From contig JAHDVF020000840.1 in assembly GCA_022606425.2 (NCBI GenBank), positions 2,728,001 to 2,792,000 on the forward strand: a stretch of DNA of 64,000 nt, in the 5' to 3' direction. This stretch comes from Lepidostoma basale. Lineage: Eukaryota > Arthropoda > Insecta > Trichoptera > Lepidostomatidae. The position numbers and the translations under genes were made by a program. The notes under the pieces are model-generated. The model saw nothing but the letters and a program-made list of their open reading frames with translations. It ran no database searches and was not told where the DNA came from. Position 1 is the stretch's first letter. Each line of letters opens with the position of its first letter. This document shows, one piece after another, positions 1-9,908 of this stretch.

Positions 1-322
1 TCTCTTGAGACGCTGAACTCCAGCTTTCTCTCCACCGTTTCGGGAGTCTTCCTGGTCGGCGTTGTTCGTTTGGCGTTCCATGGAGAGCTATGTGTGGTAT
101 CCTATTTGAGCTCATCCTTTCTACATGTTGATGCCAGTATCGCCGTCTTTGACGTCCCCGTCTTACCACATCTTCGACCTCGCAGATTTCTCGGATTGCT
201 GTATTTCTAACTCGATCACGTAGGGTCTTGCCAGCTATAGCGCGGAGTGGTTTCATCTCGGTTGTCCTGAGCATGCTCATTGTCTTGACAGTGTCTGCCC
301 TCGATTCAATGCCATATGTGAG
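1..322 (-). mobile_element. RTE-M reverse-transcriptase C-terminal fragment, open to window edge
   Basis: On the minus strand one uninterrupted frame of about 107 codons runs off the left edge. It reads YGIESRADTVKT, then MKPLRAIAGKTLRDRVRN, ICEVEDVVRRGRQRRRYW and LPKRWRESW. This is the segment after the RT palm domain of RTE-type non-LTR elements (I infer the family from recalled patterns). The same lineage recurs at 8475, 41262, 42150 and 52820. No stop or frameshift is visible, so it may be among the younger copies. The small plus-strand frame over it is a shadow. Confidence 0.75.
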
Positions 323-731
323 GAAATTTACATCTTCGTCTCTATTAATCCTTAAAAATAAAGGTGTTATTCGTTGTGCATTACAAAAAAGCGTGCACTT
401 GAAATCACTCGACTGTCCGTATGATTTAGAGCACGTTTACCGGGAATGCTGCTTGTTCTTTGGTGAAATGTACTGAGATGGCCATAAATCAGGACACGGG
501 GCACGAAAATGGATGTTAACATGACGCGGAGTACGTACGGATGGTCACGAGCGGCCACGACCGGCACCCGCCACCTAACACCCAGCACCCGGCACCGTGA
601 CGGCCCGGCGGCGGCCGTTCGCAAAAACGCGAACACACGAATGAGAGATATCAAAGATAAGCGGATGATCGAGATTTATAAGCCAAGATGGTGATTTAGT
701 GATTTATATAAATTTTATTATAAGAAAATAA
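323..731. other. No gene; repeat D scrap and GC-rich single-copy DNA
   Basis: Positions 328-358 match the 'catcttcgtctctatt' part of repeat D with an internal deletion. From about 500 to 640 the sequence is GC- and CpG-rich and not repeated elsewhere in the window. Short frames cross it on both strands without recognisable protein features. It could be a regulatory island, but nothing in it proves that. Confidence 0.4.
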
Positions 732-1265
732 ACCTATCCAAAAAAGCTAGAATGGCAGTGCACAATGGTGTTCTTCTACCGACCCTTATGTATGGAAGCG
801 AAGCATGGAACTGGCAAAGGAAGGATGAAAGTAGAATAAATGCAGTAGAAATGAGATCTCTTAGACGAATGTGTGCATATTCTGTGTATGATAGAGTGTC
901 GAATGAAAATATAAGAAGTGAATGCGGTGCGAATGATGGTGTCATGAACAAAATAATGAAAGGATCATTAAGATGGTTTGGACATATGGAAAGAATGAAT
1001 GAAGAAAGAATGGTAAAAAAAATATGTTAATGATGTAAATGGTACCAGAAATAGAGGAAGACCAAGGAAAACGTGGCACGATCAAATAAATCAAATATTG
1101 AATGTCGGCCATGTGAGGAGTCAGAGAAATCGACGCGCGTGCATGACACGATGTATGAATGTTGAGGAAGCGAGAGAAATATGTCAGGAAAGAAAGGTGT
1201 GGCAGTCCATTCTTTCTGCCTACCCCTTCGGGGAGACGGCGTGATGGTTAGTTAGTTAGTTAGTT
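732..1265 (+). mobile_element. RTE-A retrotransposon 3' end, truncated, with 9-bp target duplication
   Basis: The frame reads MAVHNGVLLPTLMYGSEAWN, then SRINAVEMRSLRRMC, GSLRWFGHMERMNEERMVKK. It breaks at a poly-A run near 1010-1025 and resumes one frame over as NDVNGTRNRGRPRKTWHDQI to QSILSAYPFGETA and a stop. A (TTAG)n tail ends the copy. AGAAAATAA occurs on both sides (723-731 and 1266-1274), consistent with a target-site duplication. This is RT thumb plus C-terminal region only; the palm and endonuclease are missing, so it is dead. Confidence 0.85.
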
Positions 1266-1274
1266 AGAAAATAA

Positions 1275-1740
1275 GCTTTGAAAGATAGACTCCAACTAGT
1301 ACTTAATTTAAAGTTACGACAAACAATGGTCAGATGCTATGTTTGGTCAGTGCTGTTATACGGGGTGGAGTCATGGACCCTTAAAGTCAATGTTATGAAC
1401 CAATTGGAGGCCTTTGAGATGTGGATACACCGAAGGATGTTACGCATCTCCTGGACTGACATGTTCAGCAACACAAACGTTCTCTATAGAGCCAGAGTTG
1501 ACAGAGAGTTGCTGAGCAACATCAAAGTCCGTACGGTGTCCTACTTGAGCCATGTTCTGAGAGGAGAAAAGTACGCACTATTACATCTGATCTTGGAAGG
1601 TAAGATTGAGGGTCGACGAGGTGTTGGGAGAAGGCGGGTTTCCTGACTGGGGGGATCTATTCCGAGCTGCCCAGGACGGGGAGGCGATTAACGTTGGGGA
1701 GACCTGACAGGACACGAAAAGAAGAGGTACTTTCCGAAGA
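1275..1740 (+). mobile_element. RTE-C retrotransposon 3' fragment
   Basis: A 122-codon frame (1278-1646) reads LRQTMVRCYVWSVLLYGVES, FEMWIHRRMLRISWTDM and YLSHVLRGEKYALLHLILEG. These are typical of the post-palm part of an RTE-type RT. After the stop at 1644 the coding remnant continues frameshifted (RLTLGRPDRT) towards the GA-rich 3' end. It is an inactive 5'-truncated copy directly abutting RTE-A, with another copy of the same lineage just downstream. Confidence 0.75.
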
Positions 1741-1744
1741 TAAA

Positions 1745-2130
1745 AAAGGGTTATTTTGAGATATTAATCATTCTATCCGAATGCTTAAAATTCCATGGAC
1801 AGACATGGTTACCAATACCGAAGTCCCGAGGCAAGCTAAAGTTGACAGGGAACTGTTATAAACTATCAAGGTGCGGAAAATTTCACATCTGGGTCATATA
1901 CTGCGTGGAGAAAAGTACCACCTTCTCCAGCTGATATTGGAGGGGAAGATTGAGGGACGCCGAGGGCCCGCTAGGAGCCAAATGTCCTGGCTGCGAAACG
2001 TGAGGGAGTGGACCGGCATCCGAAGTGTGGAGGAGGTGTTCCGAGCAGCGCAGGACAGGGACAGGTTCGCCGAGGTGATCGCCAACGTTGAGGGGAACTT
2101 GAAGGGAACTTGAAGAAGAAGAATAATAAA
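1745..2130 (+). mobile_element. RTE-C retrotransposon 3' end with GAA-rich tail
   Basis: An in-frame stop near 1860 splits the coding remnant; the downstream part reads VRKISHLGHILRGEKYHLL, EGKIEGRRGPARSQMSWLRN and EEVFRAAQDRDRFAEVIANV before its stop. The tail is gaagaagaagaataata. It is the second tandem copy of this lineage and aligns through the shared LRGEKY and EGKIEGRRG blocks. 5'-truncated and inactive. Confidence 0.75.
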
Positions 2131-2163
2131 TCTATGATAGTTCCATTCAATGATTCATATTAT

Positions 2164-2474
2164 AAAACTAACAAACTAACCATCATGGCCTCTCCCTGAA
2201 GGGGTAGGCAGAAATAATAGACTGCCTCATTATTCTTTCCTGACATACTTCTTTCGCATCCCCAACATTCATAGGTCGTGTCATGCACGCACGTCGATTT
2301 CTCCAACTCCTCACATGTCCGACATTCAATATTTGATTTATTTGATCGTGCCACGTTTTCTTCGGTCTTCCTCTATTTATAGTTCCATTTACATCGTTAA
2401 CATATACTTTTTTTTAACATTATTTCTTCATTCCTTATTTTCATGTGTCCAAATCATCTTAATGATCCTTTAAT
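2164..2474 (-). mobile_element. RTE-A 3' end, minus strand
   Basis: The left end has the reversed tail (ctaacaaactaac) and the reversed stop context with the conserved 'aggggtaggcag' block. It extends through the RPRKTWHDQI region to the FGHM region, and breaks into a GAT/GAA-rich stretch at about 2475-2505 that may be the tail of another RTE copy. Confidence 0.75.
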
Positions 2475-2700
2475 GATGATGATGAAGAAGAAGAAGAAGA
2501 AGAAAAGTAATTGTGAACTGTCATTTAAGCTTTTTTGGATATTATATACCATTTTAATAATACACGAGGAACAAATCACATGAAAAATTATTTATATAGA
2601 AATCAAGATGTTCATTTATTTCTTCTATATGTGTGATATCGGGTCCCCCCGACGTCGACACTAAACTTGACAGTACTCGTATATGTCAAAAGCCTATTTA
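2475..2700. other. GAA-rich tract then AT-rich DNA
   Basis: The tract at 2475-2505 is (GAT)n followed by (GAA)n, like RTE-B/C tails. The rest is AT-rich with no repeat match that I can see. Confidence 0.35.
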
Positions 2701-3000
2701 TAAGACTCCACACGTCCCCGAAAACTGAAATTCGATTAATTTAATCATTTCACGTTTTCCTCGGTCTACTTCGATTTCATGCCCGATTAACATCATTTAC
2801 TTATACTATTTTCATTCATCCTTTCCAAGTTTATAAATAACATTTCATTATTTTATTTATAAAGCCTTCGTTCGCACTGCATTTACTTTTTATGTCTGCA
2901 TTTGACACTCTACTCAAAGATTTATTACACAATCGTCCAAGAACTTGATTAATTGTTTTCTTTTTTTTTACCAGTTCCATGCTTTACTTTCAAATATAAA
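2700..3000 (-). mobile_element. Degraded RTE-A fragment, minus strand
   Basis: Reversed RTE-A blocks are recognisable ('cacgttttcctcggtct', 'cgttcgcactgcatttact', 'ccagttccatgcttt'), but the copy has many indels and has lost its tail. It is one of the older copies in the window. Confidence 0.6.
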
Positions 3001-3154
3001 GAACGACAAAGAACATGATTTTAACAAAATACAATTGGTAACAGGGCTATGATTAAGTAATTGTTAACTTTCATCTGCTAACTAACTTAACTTAACTAAC
3101 TAAGAACATTTTGATATTACTGTTATACGTGTTTCGGTGATTTTAATATCAATA

Positions 3155-3505
3155 TAAACATGGAAAGAGCCATGATAGGAATAAGGCTAAGAGACAGACT
3201 CAAAAACGATACGGTGAGAGAAAAAACAAAGGTCACTGACATCATCCACCAGCAGGCGGCTCTAAAATGGCAATGGGCAGGTCACGTAGCATGAAAAGTG
3301 GACAAAAAGACTGCTGACTAGGAGACCGTGGACGGCAAAGTGAAGTGCAGGGCGACCGTAACTACGGTAGAAGAATGATCTGAATAGACACGTCGGAATA
3401 ACCTGGATGCAGTTTGCACAGTACAGAGTGACATGGAAGCGAATGGAGGAGGCCTTTGTCCAGGAGTGGACGGGAATAGACTGAGGAAGAAGAAGAAGAA
3501 GTAGA
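3155..3505 (+). mobile_element. RTE-B retrotransposon 3' end
   Basis: The remnant reads MERAMIGIRLRDRLKNDTVR, TDIIHQQAALKWQWAGHVA and then a stop, with degraded downstream coding matching ...TWKRMEEAFVQEWTGID, and a (GAA)n tail at 3485-3503. The better copy of this lineage is at 46215-46640. Multiple frameshifts make it inactive. Confidence 0.75.
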
Positions 3506-4131
3506 AAAGCATAGATACATAAGTTGTATGACGATATTTTTCATTGTAAGTGCCTTTAAGGCTTGAGAATATATTTATTCAGAACCGATATGAACAGAAT
3601 CGTTCCGATTGGTTAGATATTCACTCTCAACATGAATACATAAAAACGTTCAACACCCTTAACCCGAGATACGAGATAATTTTTTTAAAAATTTAAATGC
3701 GTTACAAAATATCTTAAAAAACGTAACGATAAATCAATACGTAACGATAAGTCACATTTTGTTAAAATAGTCATGGTCATAATATCAAAATGTAAACCTC
3801 GGTGAATAAGGCGACAAATAAAAGAAGTCCGAGGAAAACGTGGATGAACGTGGTCCGCTAAAAATATCGACGAGCAGAAACTCCATAATATAGAAATACG
3901 CATGATGGTCTAAAGGAATCACATTAAAATATATTAGTAATTAGAATATATTAAAACCCACCGCCATAAACAGGTCATACACTAGACCAAGAGAAAGAAA
4001 AAGAAGATTAGGGAAGACATGTTTCATAAATTCAAATGAAACCTGAATTTTTTTAAATAATTTTAGTATGAAATTAAACAATATTGTTTAAGCAACAAAA
4101 TACACTCCAAATTCAAAATAAGTACAATATA
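3506..4131. other. AT-rich DNA with a faint RTE-A-like scrap
   Basis: Around 3815-3900 a trace of the RPRKTW block ('gaagtccgaggaaaacgtgg') is visible, probably a very old RTE-A copy. Nothing else is identifiable. Confidence 0.35.
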
Positions 4132-4430
4132 GGATTAATTGTATCTCAATAGAGATATTGCACTATATTGCACTACATAATCAGTTTTAAAGGACTCGTC
4201 CTCGTGGAAGACCTCCTAAAAGACGAAAGGTCAGGTGGGAATCAAATAATATAGCTAAGGATTAATTGTATCTCAATAGAGACGAAGATGTAAATTGTTT
4301 TTTTGGAAACAGAATATGGTGGTCGAGGCGTTTACAGGACTTATGACCTGTCATTAGTTGGGTTAAGCGATCGCTTTATGTTAACAACATTCCCCATTCC
4401 AAGTATTTGTATACATTCAAAAACAAAAAA
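4132..4430 (-). repeat. Repeat D copy, minus strand, with a nested RTE-M piece
   Basis: It matches reversed repeat D from 'aggattaattgtatctcaa' through the 'gacctgtcattagttggg' block to 'cattccccattcc', and ends with the D terminal 'aagtatttgtatacattc'. An 'ataagtacaatat' string flanks the copy on both sides (near 4121 and 4431), which may be its target duplication. A 100-bp RTE-M piece interrupts it. Confidence 0.65.
4158..4257 (+). mobile_element. RTE-M fragment inserted in repeat D with 25-bp direct repeats
   Basis: The insert encodes TRPRGRPPKR and VRWES, the lineage's RxGRPxKRW block. It is flanked by two copies of a 25-bp D sequence starting 'aggattaattgt' (4133-4157 and 4258-4282), which I read as a long target-site duplication. 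It is only about 100 bp, so the element was severely 5'-truncated. Confidence 0.6.
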
Positions 4431-4724
4431 ATAAGTACAATATATATAATAAAATACTAAATTTTAATTTTCCAAGGGATTAAAGAGGTTATGAAAGAAG
4501 GTTCGGTTAACTTAAAATCAGTTACAAACGGACCATGAATAATGCGCATAATACAGTAAAATTTTCACCTTCTCACGAGTTCTAGAAACTTTTAAATGAT
4601 CCCGATGGAATACCGTGATGACTCCATGACCACTGTCATTTCGTGAGACTGCTCCGCGGCCATAAAAGATGGCTTCTTAAATATTTATTCAAACCACAAG
4701 CATTCTAGATGATGGAAAAATATA
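4431..4724. other. No gene seen; AT-rich, single-copy
   Basis: No coding signal or repeat match was found. A slightly GC-richer patch lies near 4600-4680. Confidence 0.4.
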
Positions 4725-5200
4725 ACAAGTATATCGCACATCCTCTGAAAAACTGTCATAACACAAAACAGCAGTTCTGAGAAAAACACATTTTAATATT
4801 TTTTTTACCTTACATGAACTACTATGTTGTAATGATGATGAATAATAAGCGTATATTGTTATTATTGTATGTGAAATTCATCAATCTATTCGTGGATTAT
4901 AAAATATATTAGATGACAGCAATATTTTTTATTACTTTCATTGAAAACAAACATTTTCTGTGCTACGACGGTTATTCAGAGGATGTGCGATATATCAAAA
5001 AACATGTACAGACCGATCGATGCCAGCAAACCTGGCGAAACCAGTCGCTGTCGTAATAAAGACAAAAGTGGAAGTAGTTAAAAAAACATCGTTTTATTTC
5101 ATTATTATTTCAAATGAACTTTCATCAAGAGATTTCGGTTATCATTCATCATTTAATTATCTTAAAAATAAATTAACATATTTAGTTTTTACTTTTAATT
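4725..5200 (+). repeat. Foldback with family E hammerhead-like unit
   Basis: 'agtatatcgcacatcctctg' at about 4728 is inverted at about 4978-4997 and the arms continue outward ('gtgctacgacggttattcag'). Downstream, 5026-5112 is the plus-strand family E unit with 'cctggcgaaaccagtcgctgtcg' and 'aaagacaaaagtggaagta', ending in 'catcaagagatttcggtt'. Its core lacks a full CUGANGA, so the ribozyme is degenerate. Confidence 0.6.
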
Positions 5201-5578
5201 AATGTGATTAAGATTACTCAACTTATTAAACTGAATTATGATTGATAAATAAAAAATAATGTATGAAACACTTATTACATATGACCACCATGTTAAAGAA
5301 AATGATTTCAAAAATGCGAAATGGACTTAAGAAAAATGAATTATTCAATCATTAAACGTTTACATTCATTATTAGTAGCGGAATTTATTATGACAATAGC
5401 ATATAAGTATATAATATAACAGTAATTATAAAAAAAATTCTCTGAATTTCTGTAACTTCAGAATATAATCAGTTAATAGTTTGTGAAACACATTTTTATA
5501 GTGAAATAACCACGTAAATGTCTGTAAACGGGCGTAAATTTAATAAATAAGTAAATTCAAATAAAATTAAAATATTAT
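5201..5578. other. No gene seen; AT-rich
   Basis: Nothing recognisable except the 13-bp target duplication ATTAAAATATTAT at 5566-5578 belonging to the next insertion. Confidence 0.4.
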
Positions 5579-5955
5579 ACACGCACGTCGATTCTTCCGG
5601 CTTCTGACATGACCAACCTTTAAAATTTGATTAATTTGGTCATGCCATGTTTTCTTCGGTCTACCTCGACTCCGTATTCCATTTACATCGTTAACGTATA
5701 CTTTTTTAACCATTCTTTCTTCACCCATGCGCTCCATATGTCAGAACCAACGCAGCGATCCTTTCATAATTTTGTTCATAATGCCTTCTTTCGCTCTACA
5801 TTCCTTTCTTATATCAGCATTTGAGATGATAGTGTATGACTCGCTGTATAAATGTAGAGGAAGCTAGAGGTATATCAAGATAGAGTAGTGTGGCGGTGCA
5901 TTTTCTCTGCTTACCCATGCAAGGAAACGGCGTGATGGTTTGTTGTTGTTGTTGT
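5579..5955 (+). mobile_element. RTE-A insertion with inverted 5' half (twin-priming structure)
   Basis: The left part, about 5579-5825, is RTE-A on the minus strand (reversed from RRAC back to DIRKEC). The right part, about 5828-5955, is on the plus strand (MTRCINVEEARG to the stop) with a (TTG)n tail. The break falls at the same point of the element, between RRAC and MTR. One 13-bp duplication, ATTAAAATATTAT, flanks the whole (5566-5578 and 5956-5968). So this is a single insertion with an internal inversion, as described for twin-primed L1. Confidence 0.8.
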
Positions 5956-5968
5956 ATTAAAATATTAT

Positions 5969-6570
5969 TTTATATTGTATTATCAGTAAGAATAAACCAA
6001 CTTTTAATTAGTTATAAACCAACTTTAATTAATATTACTGGATAATTTTTGATACACCGCAGAGTTTGTATACGAACTAATGTGAAATATTTATACAAGC
6101 TACACCATATGCACGTTGAGTGAAAATTTCAATTATGAGCGGCTAACACAGCAAATGGAGAGGAGAAATACTAAGAAAAACACATTGATGTTATAAAAAA
6201 AAAGTATAAACTCTCAAGCTGGTGGAAATTATAGTTTAGAGTGTATAAGAGAGAGAAATAGAGAGAGGTTTCTTCAAGAAAATGAGGCATCATGCATGAT
6301 ATACGAGCGGAGTCCATCTAATTGTATTAGGGTACTCTTCATACTGAGTAAACTTTTTCCCTCCGGGGAGTGAAACCTCAAATTCACAACGCAGAAGAGT
6401 ACGAGCTAGATGGGGAATTATTTAAGTATTGTTTAAAAGTTTAACAAGGTGATCCGATGCAAGGAAACTTTAGAAGCCAAACGGATGATTCATCTCGTGA
6501 GATTAGACAATTCTTTGATCCGCAGTAAAACGGTAGAAGAAGACTAATGCGACATGATACTAAAAAATAA
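5969..6570. other. No gene seen; weak hammerhead-like trace near 6345
   Basis: The segment 6340-6400 has 'ctccggggagtgaaacc', reminiscent of family I, but a complete core is absent. A short inverted pair ('catctaattgtatt' against 'gagctagatg') surrounds it. The rest is AT-rich and unassigned. Confidence 0.3.
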
Positions 6571-6735
6571 TTTACTTATAGATAATCAAATGACTTTAAT
6601 GAAATCTCTTGATGGAATTTCATTTGAAATAATAATTAAATAAAACGATGTTGTTTTAAACTCAATTCCACTTTTGTCTTTATTTCGACAGCGACCGGTT
6701 TCGCCAGGCTCGCTGGCATCGATAGACTGGTGACA
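6571..6735 (-). repeat. Family E unit, minus strand
   Basis: It contains reversed 'aaagacaaaagtggaa', 'gcgaccggtttcgccaggct' and 'cgctggcatcgatagactgg', preceded by the family's outer end 'gaaatctcttgatggaa'. Only one arm is present, without an inverted partner. Positions 6752-6787 next to it are a scrap of family F. Confidence 0.65.
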
Positions 6736-6785
6736 GACTTATAGATAAATAATATTAATGAAAAAGTCTGTCTTCTAGGAGTTTT

Positions 6786-6942
6786 GACATGATAGGTAGC
6801 TAGTATATCGCCATTTTTATTGTCACGTGAATTCTACCAGACCGCGACAGCGTGATTTTTTCAAGCTGTCGTCGCCGGGATTCGAACCCGGGACCTTCAA
6901 TGTGAAAATCATAGCTGTTACTACTCTGCCATGACGGCCTTT
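6786..6942 (-). mobile_element. tRNA-derived SINE, head and body
   Basis: On the minus strand the head has a pol III A box (tggcagagtag) and a B box (ggttcgaatcc, complement of 6878-6888). A body follows ending 'gtgaattctaccagacc', 'tattgtcacgtgaattc' and 'gatagg'. The tail segment seen in other copies is missing. The head resembles a tRNA only in its promoter; it does not close an acceptor stem. Confidence 0.75.
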
Positions 6943-7494
6943 AATAAATGTTTATTTAAAGATAGATGAGTTCTTTAAATTCTAATCCTTTTTGGTCCAT
7001 GGGATATAATTTTCATTATATGGACTAATTAAATTATCTAAGGTAACTATTAATTTGAGAGGATTTTTAGAAAATATTAATAATAGTATGCTCATTAATT
7101 TTATGTACGGCTTTTGTGGTATAATAACCTCCAGGGCTTATTAAAAGGTGTTCTTAATCCACATTGCACAATGAAATAACCAGTGGATATAATCAAATCC
7201 TACAAGATTTGTTTTGATAATTACCCCGTTTTAACAATTTTTGAGAAACACTGGTTCTATTATGAAATTACCTAATTTTGGTTTGTTTTTAAAAATCATG
7301 ACAATTTTTTTTTAGTTGAGATTGTAAATATAATATTTAACCTTAGCAATAGTCGACATAAATAATCTGTAAGTAAAGAAAACAGTCAGAAAAGATATTA
7401 TATTAAATATCTGATGTTCTCCACTCTTATATATTTTTAGCTTAAATATATATTTTAAAACCATGAAATTATTATTATTAATAGTGGCTAGCTG
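6943..7494. other. No gene seen; AT-rich
   Basis: About 70 percent or more A+T. Short frames on the minus strand near 7312-7557 are low-complexity and have no family features. Confidence 0.4.
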
Positions 7495-7730
7495 TAACCA
7501 AATATACAGCGTTAACCAAATCGATGTAATAGGTACAGTTATTATATTTATTCTCATGACATGTGATAGTTAGCAAATCTATCTCAATTTTATTGTCACG
7601 TGAATTCTACCGAGCCAAATACATTGAATAAATTCTAGATCAACTTACGGCGTTAACACTGTGGAATTCCATAATGACGATTTTTTTATGAATTCAAACA
7701 CTGCTCTTTCCACTTATGAGTTTATTTTTT

Positions 7731-7772
7731 TTCGACATGTTTCGAAGGCTTACACCTTCATCATCGGGAGAA
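7731..7772 (-). ncRNA. Hammerhead-like motif, J left copy
   Basis: Minus strand: CCGATGA (complement of 7761-7767; consensus CUGANGA with position 4 changed), one unpaired T, stem II GAAGG/CCTTC, GAAA, then CATGTC with a two-pair stem III and NUH = GUC. Stem I partly pairs. The change at position 4 probably lowers or abolishes cleavage. Confidence 0.55.
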
Positions 7773-7824
7773 CGATATAGTTTATATGGTTACAGTTTAT
7801 ATCGTTACGATATAGTTTATATCG

Positions 7825-7868
7825 TTCTCCCGATAATAAAGGTGTAAGCCTTCGAAACATGCCGAGAA
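7825..7868 (+). ncRNA. Hammerhead-like motif, J right copy
   Basis: Stem I TTCTC/GAGAA pairs perfectly. The core is CCGATAA, followed by a longer stem II (AAGG/CCTT), GAAA and CATGCC, where the NUH triplet has become GCC. It is therefore a decayed ribozyme that shows its fold clearly. Confidence 0.5.
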
Positions 7869-8035
7869 AAATAAACTCAAAAGTAGAAAAAATAGTGTTT
7901 TAATTCATATAAAAATCGGAAATATTCTGCTACTGACCAAAGACAGGATGAGAATCACATTGTCATTATCGGGAATTTAACCCAAGACCTTCGGTGTGAT
8001 ATAATTGTTCCCGCTCAGCCACAAAGGTCGTCAAT

Positions 8036-8474
8036 ATAATTTTTTTCATCTGAGTGTGCTTGAAATGTTAGAAAAGGTATTTTATTTATGCATGTTCTTA
8101 ATTATATACCTAACCTTAAAGTGAGTATATCAGAAATTCCGAGTTTTCAGCATCAGCAGTTGGATAATTTGATTTCGGGTCCACGCGAGGTATACACGGG
8201 ATCTTTCACATCACCTCGGGGACCCAGGAGCGTCGGTTGGGGTAAACTGTTGGTAACGAGTACTTGATGAACGATCGCAAAGTTACTAAGAAAGTTATCG
8301 AAACTTTACGCCACTGGCCACTTACCAAGGAAGTTCCGTATTGAAAAAGTGACGTACACAAACTCACAGAATTAATTTCTGGTTTATTTTCACACATGCG
8401 CTATGTTAAAATTTAAAAAACCTCATCTCATTATATGTAATTTTTACGGTGTAAAGTGGATTTGAATACTTTAT
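8036..8474. other. No gene seen; single-copy
   Basis: Moderate GC near 8160-8350. Neither coding features nor repeats were recognised. Confidence 0.4.
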
Positions 8475-8835
8475 TTAAATAACACATGGCGTCGAAACAA
8501 AGGCAGACACAGTGAAGACCAAACAAGTTTTGAGGACTTCCGAAATGAAGACACTGAGGACGATAGCAGGCAAGACACTAAGAGATCGCGTGAGGGACAC
8601 CAGAATAAGATAGATATGTGAGGTTGAGGATATTATAAGATGGAGCAGACAGCGAAAAAGGGACTGGTACGGTCAAGTTCAAAGAATGGACACCACCAGA
8701 TTCCCCTATATTGCATTGCATAATCAGACCTTCTAAAAGATGGAAGGACAGCTGGGAATCTACCTCACAGAAGGAGCAACACTCTGGAGAACCGAACACA
8801 TAGGTCTACGACAAGGAAGAAGAAGAAGAATAACT
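8475..8835 (+). mobile_element. RTE-M reverse-transcriptase 3' end
   Basis: Reads HGVETKADTVKTKQVLRTSE, MKTLRTIAGKTLRDRVRD, CEVEDIIRWSRQRKRDWYG and VQRMDTTRFPYIALHN; then frame breaks and a degraded KRWEDSWEST block precedes a (GAA)n tail at 8815-8830. It has a stop within RIR-ICEVED. Same lineage as 1-322. Confidence 0.75.
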
Positions 8836-8934
8836 ATGTTTAGATTTACATTTACAAGGCAAAACATAAAAAAACATTTCTAGGGAATAAAACGTTTATA
8901 ATTATATAATTTATAACCATCATAGAGTATTATT

Positions 8935-9066
8935 TATTGTTTCTTAAACAATGATGTAAAACTCCATATTAAATAATTAATATAAATGAAAAGTCTGTCT
9001 TCCAGGAGTTTTATAAAGTTTTTATGGAATGACATGTTTCGCCCTTCTAAGGCATTATGAAATGTA
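8935..9066 (-). repeat. Family F unit, minus strand, hammerhead-like
   Basis: Reversed F sequence: 'tgtttcttaaacaatgatgt', 'gaaaagtctgtcttccagg', 'gacatgtttcgcccttctaa', 'ggcattatgaaatg'. The minus-strand core reads TTCATAA, bulge T, GCCTT..AAGGGC, GAAACATGTC. Single arm only. Confidence 0.65.
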
Positions 9067-9124
9067 GAGACATTAGACGTCGAAGTATAGGGGAGAGGAT
9101 GGATCTCTTATCTTATCGATTTAT

Positions 9125-9229
9125 CTCTTATCGATGTAAATAGAACTAGAACATGAGAAACCTAGAGAAATATGCCAGGAAAGAAAAGTATGGCAGTTCA
9201 TTATTTCTGCCTACCCCTTCGGTGAGATC
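9125..9229 (+). mobile_element. RTE-A 3' end, left part, interrupted by Jockey-like insertion
   Basis: Plus-strand RTE-A remnant ending 'ctaccccttcggtgaga'. The missing last bases and tail (gagatggcgtgattgttagttaattag) reappear at 9880-9908, so the Jockey-like copy inserted between. TGAGAT at both junctions is a possible 6-bp target duplication. Confidence 0.65.
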
Positions 9230-9879
9230 AAATCAAATCAAATCAAATCAAATCAGTTTATTAACTCAAAAGACATTACAAACAGGAAAATGTTTAAGGC
9301 ATCTATTGAGTACAGGTAAAATATTATAAAAATACAACAAAGTACCAGGAACGCATTCGAGATGGTTAGACATTAGGAAGACAACATACTTTCTAAAGTC
9401 AAGAGTATTTGTCCCCTGAACGTACCTTCACTAATATAAAAGACGTCGATCTCCGAGGAGACCGCGTTCAGCAGACTAATTGCTCTTCCCACCGGTGTCA
9501 CCAGAGGCAGATTGGTTCTGGTGGCCGGTTGGTAAAACAATCTGTGCTGTCGCTGTCGGAGAAATCTATCAGGGACAAAAAAACCAACACCCTCTAGCAC
9601 GGCCGAGTTCTCGAAATATCCCCTGATTAATTTAAAGAAATGGGTTATGAGATGCCCATCTCTTCGAAGCTGTAAAGAATTGGTTCCGAGCATTCCTAAA
9701 GAAATGCCGTGGGATAGAGCCACGGATAACTACCATACTCCCTCATGTAGAGATACCTCAGAAATTTTTTCTGAACTCTCTCCAGCATAACGGAATATCT
9801 CGCCTCGTGAGGACTCCATATCACAGAACCACTTTCGAGTCTGCTCCGAACCAACGCGTTGTATAGGACTCTGAGCACA
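9230..9879 (-). mobile_element. Jockey-like retrotransposon 3' end inserted in RTE-A
   Basis: Minus-strand frames read LVRSRLESGSVIWSPHEARY, MLERVQKKFLRYLYMREYG (9696-9878). After a frameshift they read GMLGTNSLQLRRDGHLITHF, FVPDRFLRQRQHRLFY, TPVGRAISLLNAVSSEID (9373-9723) to a stop. This is the post-palm part of a Jockey-clade RT (LESxSVIWSP and LERVQKKFLRxLY are typical). The 3' end is 'aataaactgatttgatttga' with a (TTTGA)n tail. 5'-truncated, one frameshift. Confidence 0.85.
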
Positions 9880-9908
9880 TGAGATGGCGTGATTGTTAGT
9901 TAATTAGT

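Larger units (their letters stand above)
7613..7917. repeat. J foldback element carrying two hammerhead-like motifs
   Basis: Arms around 7722-7775 and 7823-7880 are inverted copies ('ctcccgat(g/a)atgaagg', 'gtaagccttcgaaacatg'). They are separated by a short loop that repeats 'gatatagtttatatcgtt'. The outer left part carries 'ttaacactgtggaattccat', a module shared with family O and with 63330. Confidence 0.75.
7495..8035 (-). mobile_element. tRNA-derived SINE split by a J foldback
   Basis: Tail and body lie at 7495-7612 ('aaatcgatgtaa', 'ctcatgacatgtgatag', 'tattgtcacgtgaattctac'); the head lies at 7918-8035 (reversed B box near 'gggaatttaaccc', ending at 'ccacaaaggtcg'). Body and head continue each other across the intervening 300 bp, and 'attct(g)c' remains on both sides, so J inserted into an existing SINE. 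Confidence 0.7.

Noticed and set aside
3318..3544. Minus-strand frames with FFFFFLSLF
   Set aside because: They translate the (GAA)n tail of RTE-B in reverse.
6340..6400. Hammerhead-like 'ctccggggagtgaaacc'
   Set aside because: CTGAGTA plus extra bases does not fit the core and no NUH triplet follows in place.
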